DNA of 51,159 nt from the NCBI RefSeq assembly GCF_000448565.1, contig NZ_CM002128.1:666843-718001 (forward strand). Reading direction: 5' to 3'. This document shows positions 9,733-17,954 of the stretch, one piece after another. Below the pieces are notes generated by a model. That model ran no database searches. It had not been told where the DNA came from and was given only the letters and a program-made list of their open reading frames with translations. The stretch is from Streptococcus sp. HSISM1. Its GTDB lineage: Bacteria > Bacillota > Bacilli > Lactobacillales > Streptococcaceae. The translations under genes were made by a program, and so were the position numbers. The stretch's first letter is position 1. The number at the start of each line of letters is the position of its first letter.

Positions 9733-10598
9733 TTATTCTGTCATATTTGCAATATAATGTTCGACTTTCAAAGCCATTGACATATTTTCATCCAATTTAT
9801 AAAGAAAATGTGCTGTCTCAAAATATTCTTTTACCGAAATCTTAGAAGAAAAGTCCTTACTTACATTTCCCATCAATAAATACAAATCAGCTAAAAGATA
9901 AGTTGTTCTGTAAGCCTGACACTGCTTTATAGTAGCTGTGATTTTAGTAATAGCTTCTTCAATATTATTCTGTAGCCATAAATATCTACAAACGTTATAG
10001 TTGAACTTAATAAATAGTTCTAACTCTTCGAGTGTATTTAAATTGAGTTGATTTACTTGATACTCTAATGTTTTTCGAATCTCATCAAATCGCGTTAAAT
10101 CTCCAATATCGTAATAAAAATTGAATAGAGTGTTTGAAATTTGGAGATAGTTCATATCAGATATACTTAACTGTGACAGCACCTTCTCCAATCTTTCAAC
10201 TGCCTCCTCTTGTTGCCCATAGAAATAAAAATCTATCAGAGATTTTATCCACTCCATATAAAATTTATCTGCTAGAGATAAACGATGAGACTTTACATTT
10301 TCTAATTCATATATATATTTCAAAGACTCATAATTTCTATTTATGATAAATGTATGTGCTAATTTCTTAAACTCTGCTAGCTCATCAACCTCCCCAACAA
10401 TCTGCTCATCAAAAAATAATCCATACTAACTTTTAATTTCTTAGCAAGTGCATGCAAAAAATCCGCCCCAGGAGTGAACTCTCCACTCTCTAATCGACTA
10501 ATTTGCCCCTGTTTACAAATGCCTTCGGCCAATTCTCGCTGGGACAATTTTAATTCTTTTCGTCTATTTTTTAATCTGGTTGCTAATAATGTACCCAC
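9733..10598 (-). CDS. PlcR/TprA-type HTH-TPR regulator 2, frame broken at a T6 run
   Basis: This is a paralogue of the regulator at 3263..4125. Residues 1-63 form an Xre helix-turn-helix (LSQRELAEG, QISRLESG), followed by TPR-like helices (KYIYELEN, FYMEWIKSLIDFY). The first frame starts with GTG at 10598 (AAAGGA upstream) and stops at 10377 after 73 residues. The -1 frame opens at the T6 run 10411-10416 (coding strand) as DEQIVGEVDELAEFKKL and runs to 9733. Restoring the frame gives 288 residues. The break is at the same codon (DYF) as in paralogue 1. The TTG at 10323 is internal. Likely targets are the MFS/ABC genes downstream. No pheromone gene is recognised. Confidence 0.75.
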
Positions 10599-10865
10599 GT
10601 TTGGATATTCCTTTTCTAATTGATTTTGATTTCAATTTTAATTGTAACATGATTAAATCAAAAATTCAAATATATGTCCAGAAAGATACAAATTTTACAT
10701 AAATGGTGTCGAATGTTTTTTGATCTACCTCGTCTTCTTTTGAAAATAATCTACTCAAATAATTTCTAGATTGTCAAATTAAGTTAAACTTTTCATGTAA
10801 CTCAGAAAAACATATATGGAATTTGAGAGTTCAAGTAATTCCTAAAAGTCTTTGAAATTAAAAAC

Positions 10866-10901
10866 GCATAATATCAGGTATTCAAAAAACTGATATTATG
10901 C
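10866..10901 (+). terminator. Hairpin in a gene-free stretch between regulator 2 and an integrase remnant
   Basis: Perfect 12-base arms (GCATAATATCAG and CTGATATTATGC) with a 12-base loop are followed by ATTTTATTTTA, so a plus-direction terminator is likely. The surrounding 10599-10973 is AT-rich and shows no gene. It should include the promoter of regulator 2, but no strong consensus stands out. Confidence 0.55.
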
Positions 10902-10973
10902 ATTTTATTTTAGTCTAAATTAGGGGGAAATTATTTCCAGATAAAGTTTTTGGCAAGCTTCTTATCTGTTTAA

Positions 10974-11258
10974 GGTACATCTCCCCATCGAAATGAGCGA
11001 GCTACTCTTATTAAACGATCAAAAGAGTTAGGTTTACCTAATTATGGTTTTCACATATTCCGCCATACTCATGCGTCTTTAATGCTCAACGCTGGAGCAA
11101 ATTGGAAAGAACTGCAAGAACGTATGGGACACAGATCTATTTCAACCACAATGGATAACTATGCGGAATTAGATCCTAACCGAAAGAATGAAGCAGTCGA
11201 TATTTTAATAGAACGACTTGCACAAATTAAAAAACTAATTAGAGACTATTATATTTAG
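10974..11258 (+). pseudogene. Phage/ICE integrase, C-terminal remnant
   Basis: A start-less open frame of 94 codons encodes the last part of a tyrosine integrase. It contains GFHIFRHTHASLMLNAG (HxxR box), ERMGHRSISTTMDNYAEL (LGH-like box and catalytic Tyr) and a helical C-terminus. It is the type common on streptococcal phages and conjugative transposons, distinct in sequence from the remnant at 4633. The upstream limit is a TAA at 10971; everything before the HxxR box is deleted. It marks a second independent integration and loss event in this region. Confidence 0.82.
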
Positions 11259-11539
11259 CTATAATAAATCATTTTGCAATTAATGTAAATTTTATATTGC
11301 TACTATAAAATTTTAGGTATACAAAGACCTATAGATACTTTATTGGTAAGATTAATTTTATAACATTACTACAGTTAAAAAAATCCTACATTATAGTTTC
11401 AATTGTAAAAAAAACTCATTATTGATACCGGAATGTTCTCAGAGATTTTTCAACTACTTTTGTACAATGTAAGTCAAATACAAAATTACCTACTTAATAA
11501 TATTTTTTTACTACTACAGTTAACAAACATATTAAGATT

Positions 11540-11580
11540 AGTAGTGAGGAAGTTTCCGACTGGAGAGAGTACTCACTACT
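11540..11580 (-). terminator. Hairpin downstream of the ABC exporter
   Basis: AGTAGTGAG (11540-11548) pairs with CTCACTACT (11572-11580), 22 bases after the stop of the ABC exporter at 11602. There is no long T run, so termination is likely but not certain. The rest of 11259-11601 is AT-rich and shows no gene. Confidence 0.45.
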
Positions 11581-11601
11581 TTATCTTATCATGAAAATAA
11601 T

Positions 11602-13176
11602 TCAATTTTTTCTTAGTTCAATGACTTGATCGTATCGACTTTCATTATCAATATGGTGAGCGATTTCTAACACCATCATCGGTAGTGAGAAAATCAAGTC
11701 TCGAACCATCTGGCTATTTTCTACGTCAAGAGCTGCAGTTACCTCATCTGCTAATAAAATATCCTTTTTACGAAGAAGGAAGCGGGCTAGTTCAATCCGG
11801 ACTCGTTGTCCACCTGAAATATTTTCTCCGTTATCAGTGATTACAAAATCAAGTCCATCAGTTAGTTCATGGTCGAGTTTGACCTGTCTCAAAACAGTCT
11901 CTAATTCTTGATCTGAAAACTCTTGTCCCAAACTGAGATTGTAGCGAATAGTATCATTAAAGAGGAAAGGATGCTGGCTGATAATGCCTACCTGACGAAC
12001 AAAGTGACTTGTTTTAACTCCATCCCTTGTACGACAAGTAATCGTTCCGGCATCCGGCTTTTCTTCTCCTGTGATCATTCGAAAGAGGGTTGATTTCCCA
12101 CAGCCACTTGGCCCTTTGATGAGGACTTTTTCACCTTGTCGAATGGCTAGATTAAGATCGCGAATAATCTCTCTACCATTATAAGATTTACTTAAATGAG
12201 AAATTTCTAGTTCTTCTACTTGGGAGATCGAATGATTGTCCGATTCACTATCATCTGCTCGATTTAAAATTCCGAAAATCTTTTCTGCCGTTGTTTTGGC
12301 TCCTTGTACTTCAACCACATCATACATGATATTTTGGATAGGCCCTACCAGTTGACCAGCAGCAATATACATTGCAACCAGACTAGCCACTGAAACATGA
12401 TGACCATGCATGGCAAGGAAGAACCCCAATACCAAAGGGAGTACTTGGCTAAGAAAGACCATGAAACCATTACAAAAGAAAACAATATTATGGGTAAAAG
12501 CAAACTTTTGAATGGCTCGTTGATAACGAAGATTGATATTCCAGACGCGCTGAGAATTTTCAGGTAAGGCTTGATTCATCCGCAAGGTTTGAGCCCCTCG
12601 AATACTATCAGAGATTTGGTTATGAACAGCTGTTCTTCCCTGAGACATTTCATCCCCTGAATTCTTTAGCTTATTATTCATTAAGAATTGTGGAATGGGA
12701 CGTAAGATCGTGAAGAAAACAAAGATAGAACCCAATAAAACATTTTGGGCAATGATATAGATCGCCGTAATCAGCGCTCCAAATCCCCAACATGAAATAG
12801 TCATATAGCGTTCAAAAAAGTTATCTCCTAAAAATTCCATATCCTGTGTCAGCATGGTAATCTTTTCATCTTCACTATATTCCCTGTCTTCCATTAACTT
12901 ATGAAACAATGCCGTTCGGATATTCATGTGAATTTCACGTCGAAAGACATTATTTGCATGATTACAAAATAACATTAGACTATACAAAGCGAAATAGACA
13001 GAAAAACCAAAGAGGGCAAATTTCCAAATAGAGGAATAGGTAAGGTTATTTTGATCTATCGATAGTGCTTTGGCAACAACCAAGGGTTGCCCTAATGCGA
13101 GCCCCCCATTTGCCAGTGCTCCAATAATGGTTAGGTATTTTGTTTTTTTATCAAGATATTTAAAGATATTAATCAT
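11602..13176 (-). CDS. ABC-type exporter, TMD-NBD fusion
   Basis: An intact 524-residue half-size exporter that should work as a homodimer in the membrane. Six transmembrane helices lie within residues about 15-285. The nucleotide-binding domain follows with Walker A GPSGCGKST (near 350), signature ISGGQR (near 450), Walker B LLADE and an H-loop in EIAHH. Walker B reads ILLADE followed by VTAALD, the usual D-loop. The promoter TTGACT-17-TATAAT lies about 95 bases upstream. It is monocistronic and bounded by a hairpin. Base composition is closer to core genes than the broken ABC at 6349. Drug, peptide or lipid export are all possible; I do not recognise the substrate. Confidence 0.88.
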   Translation of the reverse strand: MINIFKYLDKKTKYLTIIGALANGGLALGQPLVVAKALSIDQNNLTYSSIWKFALFGFSVYFALYSLMLFCNHANNVFRREIHMNIRTALFHKLMEDREYSEDEKITMLTQDMEFLGDNFFERYMTISCWGFGALITAIYIIAQNVLLGSIFVFFTILRPIPQFLMNNKLKNSGDEMSQGRTAVHNQISDSIRGAQTLRMNQALPENSQRVWNINLRYQRAIQKFAFTHNIVFFCNGFMVFLSQVLPLVLGFFLAMHGHHVSVASLVAMYIAAGQLVGPIQNIMYDVVEVQGAKTTAEKIFGILNRADDSESDNHSISQVEELEISHLSKSYNGREIIRDLNLAIRQGEKVLIKGPSGCGKSTLFRMITGEEKPDAGTITCRTRDGVKTSHFVRQVGIISQHPFLFNDTIRYNLSLGQEFSDQELETVLRQVKLDHELTDGLDFVITDNGENISGGQRVRIELARFLLRKKDILLADEVTAALDVENSQMVRDLIFSLPMMVLEIAHHIDNESRYDQVIELRKN

Positions 13177-13275
13177 AAAGCTCTCCTAGAAAATAGAACA
13201 CTATGGTTGAGAAATATCAGATGTAATCATTAAATCTTATTACATATTATTCTTTGTGATATATTTTACATGCTC

Positions 13276-13304
13276 ATTATACATCTAAAAATAAGTCTAG
13301 TCAA
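13276..13304 (-). promoter_or_regulatory. Predicted promoter of the ABC exporter
   Basis: On the minus strand TTGACT (13304-13299), a 17-base spacer and TATAAT (13281-13276) form a near-consensus sigma-A promoter. The remainder of 13177-13475 shows no gene; the leader between promoter and ATG is about 95 bases. Confidence 0.7.
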
Positions 13305-13475
13305 TGAATATTCAAAAGATTAGAAAAGTTTAAACTGTTAATGATATTCCGAGTTTTTCCCAGTAAGTATTCATCTTATCCATCCCAATAAAAAGTTACT
13401 GTTGGAAACATATAGGAGATTAGAAACTATGGTATACTAGTGATAATAAATAGTTATCGGTAGGAGAAATCTGGC

Positions 13476-13619
13476 GTGAATAATAAAAAAATAAGAGTTT
13501 TTTTGAGTAGACCTAATCCATTTACTAAAGAACAACAGTACTTTATAGAAAAATTAAAAAGTACCTTAGATAAGTACAATATCGAAAGTATAAAATTACA
13601 GTATAATAAAGTTAACTAG
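13476..13619 (+). pseudogene. Short ORF, N-terminal remnant of an unrecognised protein
   Basis: A GTG start with TAGGAGA 8 bases upstream and an extended -10 (TGGTATACT, 13430-13438) opens a 47-codon frame: KKIRVFLSRPNPFTKEQQYF and so on. RVFLSRPNPFT followed by a helix looks like the first strand and loop of a nucleotide-binding alpha/beta fold, and the frame stops abruptly. A second open piece follows at about 13627-13716 (SYLRVNQLLRENYQSLAE), which may be the end of the same or another gene. Expression signals are intact but the product looks truncated. The family is uncertain. Confidence 0.45.
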
Positions 13620-13779
13620 TCTTGTAAAAATTATTTTATCGTCATATCTGAGAGTTAATCAGCTATTGCGTGAAAATTATCAATCTTTGGCTGAGATACA
13701 TTTGTCACAATCATAAATAGCTTATAGTTCTTGACATATAGACTTGTATATGAAAAAATACTTGTTGGAGGCTAATAAT

Positions 13780-14247
13780 ATGACTGAAAAAATCAAAAAC
13801 TGGGTTAACATTTGCGTTTTGAAAAATCAAGAAATTTTATTACTTAATAGACAGCACGATAATTTTCCTGGCTGGATTCCACCGGGTGGAAAAGTTGAAT
13901 TTCCTGAAAGTTTTTTTGAAGCTGCATTACGGGAACTTAAGGAAGAAACTGGACTTACCGCATTAAATCTTGAATTAAAAGGAATTTCAGGCTTTACTAA
14001 TTCAATTGGTAATGAGAGATTTGTCTTCTATGACTTTTTATGTACTCAGTTTACTGGTGAACTAAGCACATCTGATGAAGGTGAGCCAAAATGGTGGAAT
14101 CTAAAAGAAATCGATAAAATACCAATGCAAGATGAAATAAGAAAAAGGCTACCCCTTTATTTAAGAAAAGGAAGCTTTGAAAGTATTAACTATTGGGATG
14201 ATAATAAGAAATGCATTAGCGAAAATAAAACAATTTTATTTGACTAA
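13780..14247 (+). CDS. Nudix hydrolase (MutT-like)
   Basis: The 155-residue protein carries a complete Nudix box, G-x5-E-x7-REL-x-EE-x-GL, within about residues 37-59. The family hydrolyses nucleoside diphosphates linked to another moiety; an 8-oxo-dGTP or related nucleotide substrate is likely but not proven. I chose the ATG at 13780 because TTGGAGG lies 9 bases before it; an earlier in-frame ATG at 13744 has no ribosome binding site. It stands alone on the plus strand within the accessory region and ends before a bidirectional terminator. Confidence 0.85.
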   Translation: MTEKIKNWVNICVLKNQEILLLNRQHDNFPGWIPPGGKVEFPESFFEAALRELKEETGLTALNLELKGISGFTNSIGNERFVFYDFLCTQFTGELSTSDEGEPKWWNLKEIDKIPMQDEIRKRLPLYLRKGSFESINYWDDNKKCISENKTILFD

Positions 14248-14423
14248 TATTCTCTACAGTATAATCAAATGCAAAATTCTCAATCCATTAGTAATTTTTG
14301 TATAATTCAGTACTCAATACAATCTGTCTTTAATAACATATAGTTTAATATTTTACAAAACAAGGGTATCTAATAAAATCATCTACTCTATCAACTTTTT
14401 CCTTGTATATATAGATAGCTAAA

Positions 14424-14450
14424 AAAGCCTTGGAATCATTCCAAGGCTTT
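14424..14450. terminator. Bidirectional intrinsic terminator
   Basis: AAAGCCTTGGAA / TTCCAAGGCTTT arms with a 3-base loop have a run of T on both strands (stronger on the minus strand). The hairpin serves the Nudix gene on plus and the 139-residue gene on minus. The surrounding 14248-14688 holds no other convincing gene. Confidence 0.8.
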
Positions 14451-14642
14451 CTCTATATTCTATTGCATCAATTTTCTTATTCCGATTTCAGTTGCGATAA
14501 TTTCACGTATATTTAAAATAGATACTTAAATTATATTACTGTTTTTCAAAAGTTCCGTCTGCTACACGAAAATCACTGTTAACAGTTTCAATTGAATTAA
14601 ATTGAATCTTTAAATATTTTACTTCTTTTTCTGTCATGAGTT

Positions 14643-14659
14643 AGCAGGCTCTGCCTGCT
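14643..14659 (+). terminator. Hairpin with a T run
   Basis: AGCAGGC-TCT-GCCTGCT is followed on plus by TAGAG and seven T. No plus-strand gene ends just before it, so its role is unclear; it may be a leftover of a lost gene. Confidence 0.4.
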
Positions 14660-14688
14660 TAGAGTTTTTTTGCCTAAAAATATGGCTA

Positions 14689-15108
14689 TTAGCTATTAGA
14701 ACCTGAGATTCTTGGGTAACCAAACGTCATATCGAGGTTATCTTTCTCGTAATTCTTGATCAATTCCCAGAAATCTGCAACTGATAACGCTGCAACTGAT
14801 TCATGCCAATTGAATTTAAAAAACAAATCTAAGAGAAATTTAATTACTTGATGAACTTTGGCTGTCTGTTCTACAGTATCAAATGTAATTAAAATTTTCT
14901 CACACAATGGATCAATCAATTCAAATTCAATACTATCATTTACAAAATTGAATGACAGTTCTTGATCTTGATCATTCAAGATTGAGATATACTGATCGTC
15001 TTCAAATGTTGAATAAAACATTCTAATATTAATTTCTTCATTAAGATTAATTAATTCTGAAATATATTGTTGACTTGAAAAAACTACATACTTTTTATAT
15101 GTTTTCAT
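14689..15108 (-). CDS. Hypothetical protein, 139 residues
   Basis: An acidic, soluble protein with no signal peptide or membrane segment and no motif I recognise. The start is well supported: TAGGAGG lies 7 bases before the ATG at 15108. Predicted character is mixed strand and helix with a hydrophobic C-terminal helix around residues 85-110. It sits between terminators and next to the integrase element at 15893, so it is probably cargo of that element. It could be an immunity, antitoxin or phage-related protein; nothing in the sequence decides. Confidence 0.6.
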   Translation of the reverse strand: MKTYKKYVVFSSQQYISELINLNEEINIRMFYSTFEDDQYISILNDQDQELSFNFVNDSIEFELIDPLCEKILITFDTVEQTAKVHQVIKFLLDLFFKFNWHESVAALSVADFWELIKNYEKDNLDMTFGYPRISGSNS

Positions 15109-15241
15109 TTTGTTTTCCTCCTATTTTTTAAAAAAAGATTTTTTCATCCTTAGATTTACGGTGGCCTTACTCTCTTTAATATTATTATTAAACGATTGTT
15201 CTTGAGCATCTGCTACCTCCTTTTTTTAGGAACAAAAAAAA

Positions 15242-15258
15242 GACAGTTCAGAACTGCC
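15242..15258. terminator. Hairpin with T runs on both sides
   Basis: GACAGTTC / GAACTGCC (one mismatch) is flanked by seven or more A on the left and seven T on the right, so it can terminate in either direction. It separates the 139-residue gene region from the integrase element. Confidence 0.6.
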
Positions 15259-15417
15259 TTTTTTTATCTATACTATTATTATGCCATTTTTCCGTAAAAA
15301 TAAAACAACATTCTGTTCCTAAAATAACGATGTTTTTCTTCTATCTTTATTTTTATCAAAATATGGCATACTATTATTGTAAATTAAATTGAGTAAGTAG
15401 AGCTACTACCATTAATC

Positions 15418-15472
15418 ATATGGTGAGAAAGTTTGTTACTGGGCACGGTTAACGTACTTATCTCTCATATGC
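15418..15472. other. Long imperfect hairpin upstream of the integrase
   Basis: CATATG at both ends, GAGA/TCTC and AAGT/ACTT inside, with single-base bulges, form a stem around a GTTA...TAAC inner pair. No T run follows. It may be a structured RNA or part of a recombination or attachment region; the sequence alone does not decide. Confidence 0.4.
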
Positions 15473-15515
15473 TAGTCATTGCAAAGGAAAAAACTAAGAG
15501 AAAAAGAAAGAAAAT

Positions 15516-15566
15516 CTAAATGGTTATTCTCTACTGAATAACATGAAGTAAAGAATAACCATTTAG
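15516..15566. repeat. 15-base perfect inverted repeat
   Basis: CTAAATGGTTATTCT (15516-15530) and its exact complement (15552-15566) are separated by 21 bases. No long T run follows, so a protein-binding or recombination site is as likely as a terminator. Confidence 0.7.
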
Positions 15567-15686
15567 TAGATAAAAAAGTAAAGAAAAACGTGTTTAAGGT
15601 AAAATAAAAAAGGTAAAAATAAAAGTAAATACTAAAAAAATAACTAGTTTAGCAAAGTAAAAAAATAATGTAATAAAAAATGTAAA
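15548..15686 (+). repeat. Iterated GTAAA motif, at least seven copies
   Basis: GTAAA occurs at 15548, 15578, 15599, 15613, 15625, 15657 and 15682, all on the plus strand, with GTAAT at 15670, in a stretch that is almost pure A with few T. The spacing is irregular. It could be an iteron-like binding array for the integrase or an accessory protein. A chance effect of extreme composition is possible. Confidence 0.4.
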
Positions 15687-15892
15687 ATAGAAAAGTTTTA
15701 TAAGCTCGAACAAGCAATGACATCTTTATGATACTTCCAAACATAGAACACGGTGAGTACTGAAAATCTATCGCAAACATTAAACTTCAAGAGTTAGCCT
15801 CGATGGGAAGTATCAAAAGCATACCCAGCTTATTAAAAAGGGTGGGAGGCAGTTTAACAATAATATGTAATTATTTTAGAAAGGAATGTATA

Positions 15893-16857
15893 ATGCCAAG
15901 AAAAAGGAATTCTCTCAAGCACGATTTATTTATTGCAGCTTCAAAAAATATCACAAACAATCGAACGAGGACAAGCTATAAAAGAGCAATTACTCGCTTT
16001 ACAAAGTGGGCTAAAGAAAACAATATTAAGAAAAAACAGATATTACTGAAGAAGTGATTCAACTATACCAACTAGATCTAACTGATGATCCTAAACAATA
16101 TTCTGTTGCTACAATCCATACTTATTTAGCACCTATCTGCAAAGCAGTTGATATCAACATGAATCGCATTAGAAAAGACAAGCGTTCCAGTGACAAAATT
16201 ATCCGAGGTCGTATCAAATCAAAAAACTCACAAGGTAAACATCAAGAAACAGACTCTCGCTTCTCTCGGCTGGTTAATTTTCAGCGGGCAGTTGGGATTC
16301 GTAGATCCGAATTAAAAAAATTAAAAGGAAAAGATATTCGAAAAGATAATAATGGAAATTACTATGTTTTAGTTCAGCGTGGGAAGGGAGGAAAATTTCA
16401 ACCTCAACTTATTCTTCCTCAAGATGTTCCAGTAGTCCTCGATACCTTTAAAAATAAACAAGAGGATGATTATATCTTTACAGATGTAGAAATGAATAAT
16501 CTAATCAATCTACATGGGATGCGAGCTCAACATGCAAGAGAGTGTTATTACTTCTACTTGAAGAAACTCCAAGACAATCCTAAATTCAAGCTGAATTTAA
16601 AAAATTTTTTAATAGAACGTTGGGAAGTTGGCCACCAAAATTTAAGAAATAAATCATTAAAGAAATTTGAGAAACAAAAGAAAAACTTCATTAATGAACT
16701 AAGAGATGAACCTTATAAAATTCGTGGATCGAACTATAAAAAAGCCTTAAATTCAGCCCTGCCTACAAAATATAATCGTTTAGCTTTGATGGCGGTCTCG
16801 GTCTTCCATCTTTCCCACTGGCGTCTATCCGTTACAGTGACCAACTATATTCTTTAA
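15893..16857 (+). CDS. Tyrosine-type site-specific integrase, frame broken at an A6 run
   Basis: Two frames join into a 321-residue recombinase. It has an N-terminal SAM-like arm (MPRKRNS, TSYKRAITRFTKWAKENN), a core with GIRRSELKKLKGKDI (first catalytic Arg), LHGMRAQHAR (HxxR-like box), WEVGHQN and a C-terminal YNRLALMAVSVFHLSHWR segment. This pattern occurs in an atypical integrase family of Firmicutes mobile elements. The break is at 16031-16036; one extra A gives IKKKTDITEEVIQLYQ. I chose ATG 15893 (GAAAGGAATG upstream) over 15803, which lacks a ribosome binding site. Inverted repeats and GTAAA iterations lie directly upstream. No relaxase or replication gene is visible, so the element is small or partial. 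Confidence 0.72.
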
Positions 16858-16894
16858 AGTATCTCATTTTCGACTAAAAAATGAAGAAAAAATA

Positions 16895-16915
16895 CAGAAA
16901 AAAACAGTTTTTCTG
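16895..16915 (+). terminator. Integrase terminator
   Basis: CAGAAAAA / TTTTTCTG hairpin followed by CGTTTTTA, 37 bases after the integrase stop. Confidence 0.6.
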
Positions 16916-17009
16916 CGTTTTTATGGCATACTCAAAATATAGGCTGTTGTATAGCTAACAGTTTTAACACATTTTTCTGACATACTATAAATTTAAAAGG
17001 AGTAAAAGA

Positions 17010-17309
17010 ATGTCAATTAAAAATCATTTGCAACGAGAATTCAAAGGTTCAAATTTTGAAATTCGTGAAAAACTAATAACCGATACTTACTTCACTAGCT
17101 TTTTAGACTACGTGAGTTTCCCTGAATCAATCTCAAAATTAATTGAAGAAGGCTATGCTGATAGAAGAAATCAACTAGATGAATACATTGATTTTGCACT
17201 TCATCATAATTTAATTACTTTTCAAAATAATATTATCCAAGCTACTGATCTTGGTTTAGCTTGGGTCTGGTGGGCATATGCACCAGTTGAAGGCAATGAT
17301 TGGATTTAG
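17010..17309 (+). CDS. Hypothetical protein, 99 residues
   Basis: A small soluble protein with a good start (AAAGGAG 8 bases before the ATG). It has no signal peptide or membrane segment. Its C-terminal part is rich in Trp and aromatic residues (LGLAWVWWAYAP). No family recognised. A promoter-like TACTATAAA lies about 25 bases upstream. It sits between the integrase and the ribosomal operon, oriented with the integrase, and may be element cargo. Confidence 0.6.
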   Translation: MSIKNHLQREFKGSNFEIREKLITDTYFTSFLDYVSFPESISKLIEEGYADRRNQLDEYIDFALHHNLITFQNNIIQATDLGLAWVWWAYAPVEGNDWI

Positions 17310-17384
17310 GTTAAAATAGCACTATAATTTCTGCATATCATAAATCTAACAAAAGAATTATAGTGTCTATTTTGTTGTAGAAAA

Positions 17385-17416
17385 AATCCCCGCCAAGATC
17401 TAACTTGGCGGGGATT
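17385..17416 (-). terminator. Terminator of the rplJ-rplL operon
   Basis: A GC-rich hairpin with 13-base arms (AATCCCCGCCAAG and its complement) is followed on the minus strand by six T. It lies about 100 bases after the rplL stop. Confidence 0.85.
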
Positions 17417-17512
17417 TGGTGGGGAATAACTCCCCTATTTAAGATTTAAATCACCTTAAGCAATTCTTAACCTTAATATACTAGGCTTTCGCATTCAATT
17501 TGCGTTACTCTA

Positions 17513-17881
17513 TTATTTAAGAGTAACTGAAGCTCCAGCTTCTTCCAATTTACCTTTGATTTCTTCAGCTTCAGCTGCAGCAACACCTTCTTTGATGACA
17601 CCAGGTGCACCATCAACAAGTTCTTTAGCTTCTTTAAGACCAAGACCAGTGATTTCACGTACAACTTTGATAACGCCGACTTTCTTGTCGCCTGCAGATG
17701 TCAATTCGATATCGAATGAATCTTTAGCAGCACCTGCGTCAGCAGCACCAGCTGCAGCAACAGCTACAGGAGCAGCTGCAGTTACACCAAATTCTTCTTC
17801 GATAGCTTTTACAAGGTCGTTCAATTCAAGGATTGAAGCTTCTTTAATTTCAGCAATAATGTTTTCAATGTTCAATGCCAT
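17513..17881 (-). CDS. rplL: 50S ribosomal protein L7/L12
   Basis: The 122-residue L7/L12 forms the ribosomal stalk that recruits translation GTPases. The N-terminal dimerisation domain ([14 protein letters not shown]) is followed by an Ala-rich hinge ([17 protein letters not shown]) and the C-terminal factor-binding domain ([15 protein letters not shown]). The start is ATG 17881 with GGAGG 8 bases upstream; an earlier in-frame start (17896) would overlap that site. It lies 73 bases downstream of rplJ in the same transcript. Confidence 0.98.
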   Translation of the reverse strand: MALNIENIIAEIKEASILELNDLVKAIEEEFGVTAAAPVAVAAAGAADAGAAKDSFDIELTSAGDKKVGVIKVVREITGLGLKEAKELVDGAPGVIKEGVAAAEAEEIKGKLEEAGASVTLK

Positions 17882-17954
17882 TGTTATTTCCTCCAAATAA
17901 GTTTTAATTTTATGTTTTTATTTTTGTAGCTAGGCTACGCTGCGTAGCTTAAGA

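Noticed and set aside
14536-14637. A 33-codon minus-strand frame (MTEKEVKYLKIQFNS...)
   Set aside because: No ribosome binding site is visible before the ATG and a hairpin lies directly upstream; may be a remnant, but not supportable as a gene.
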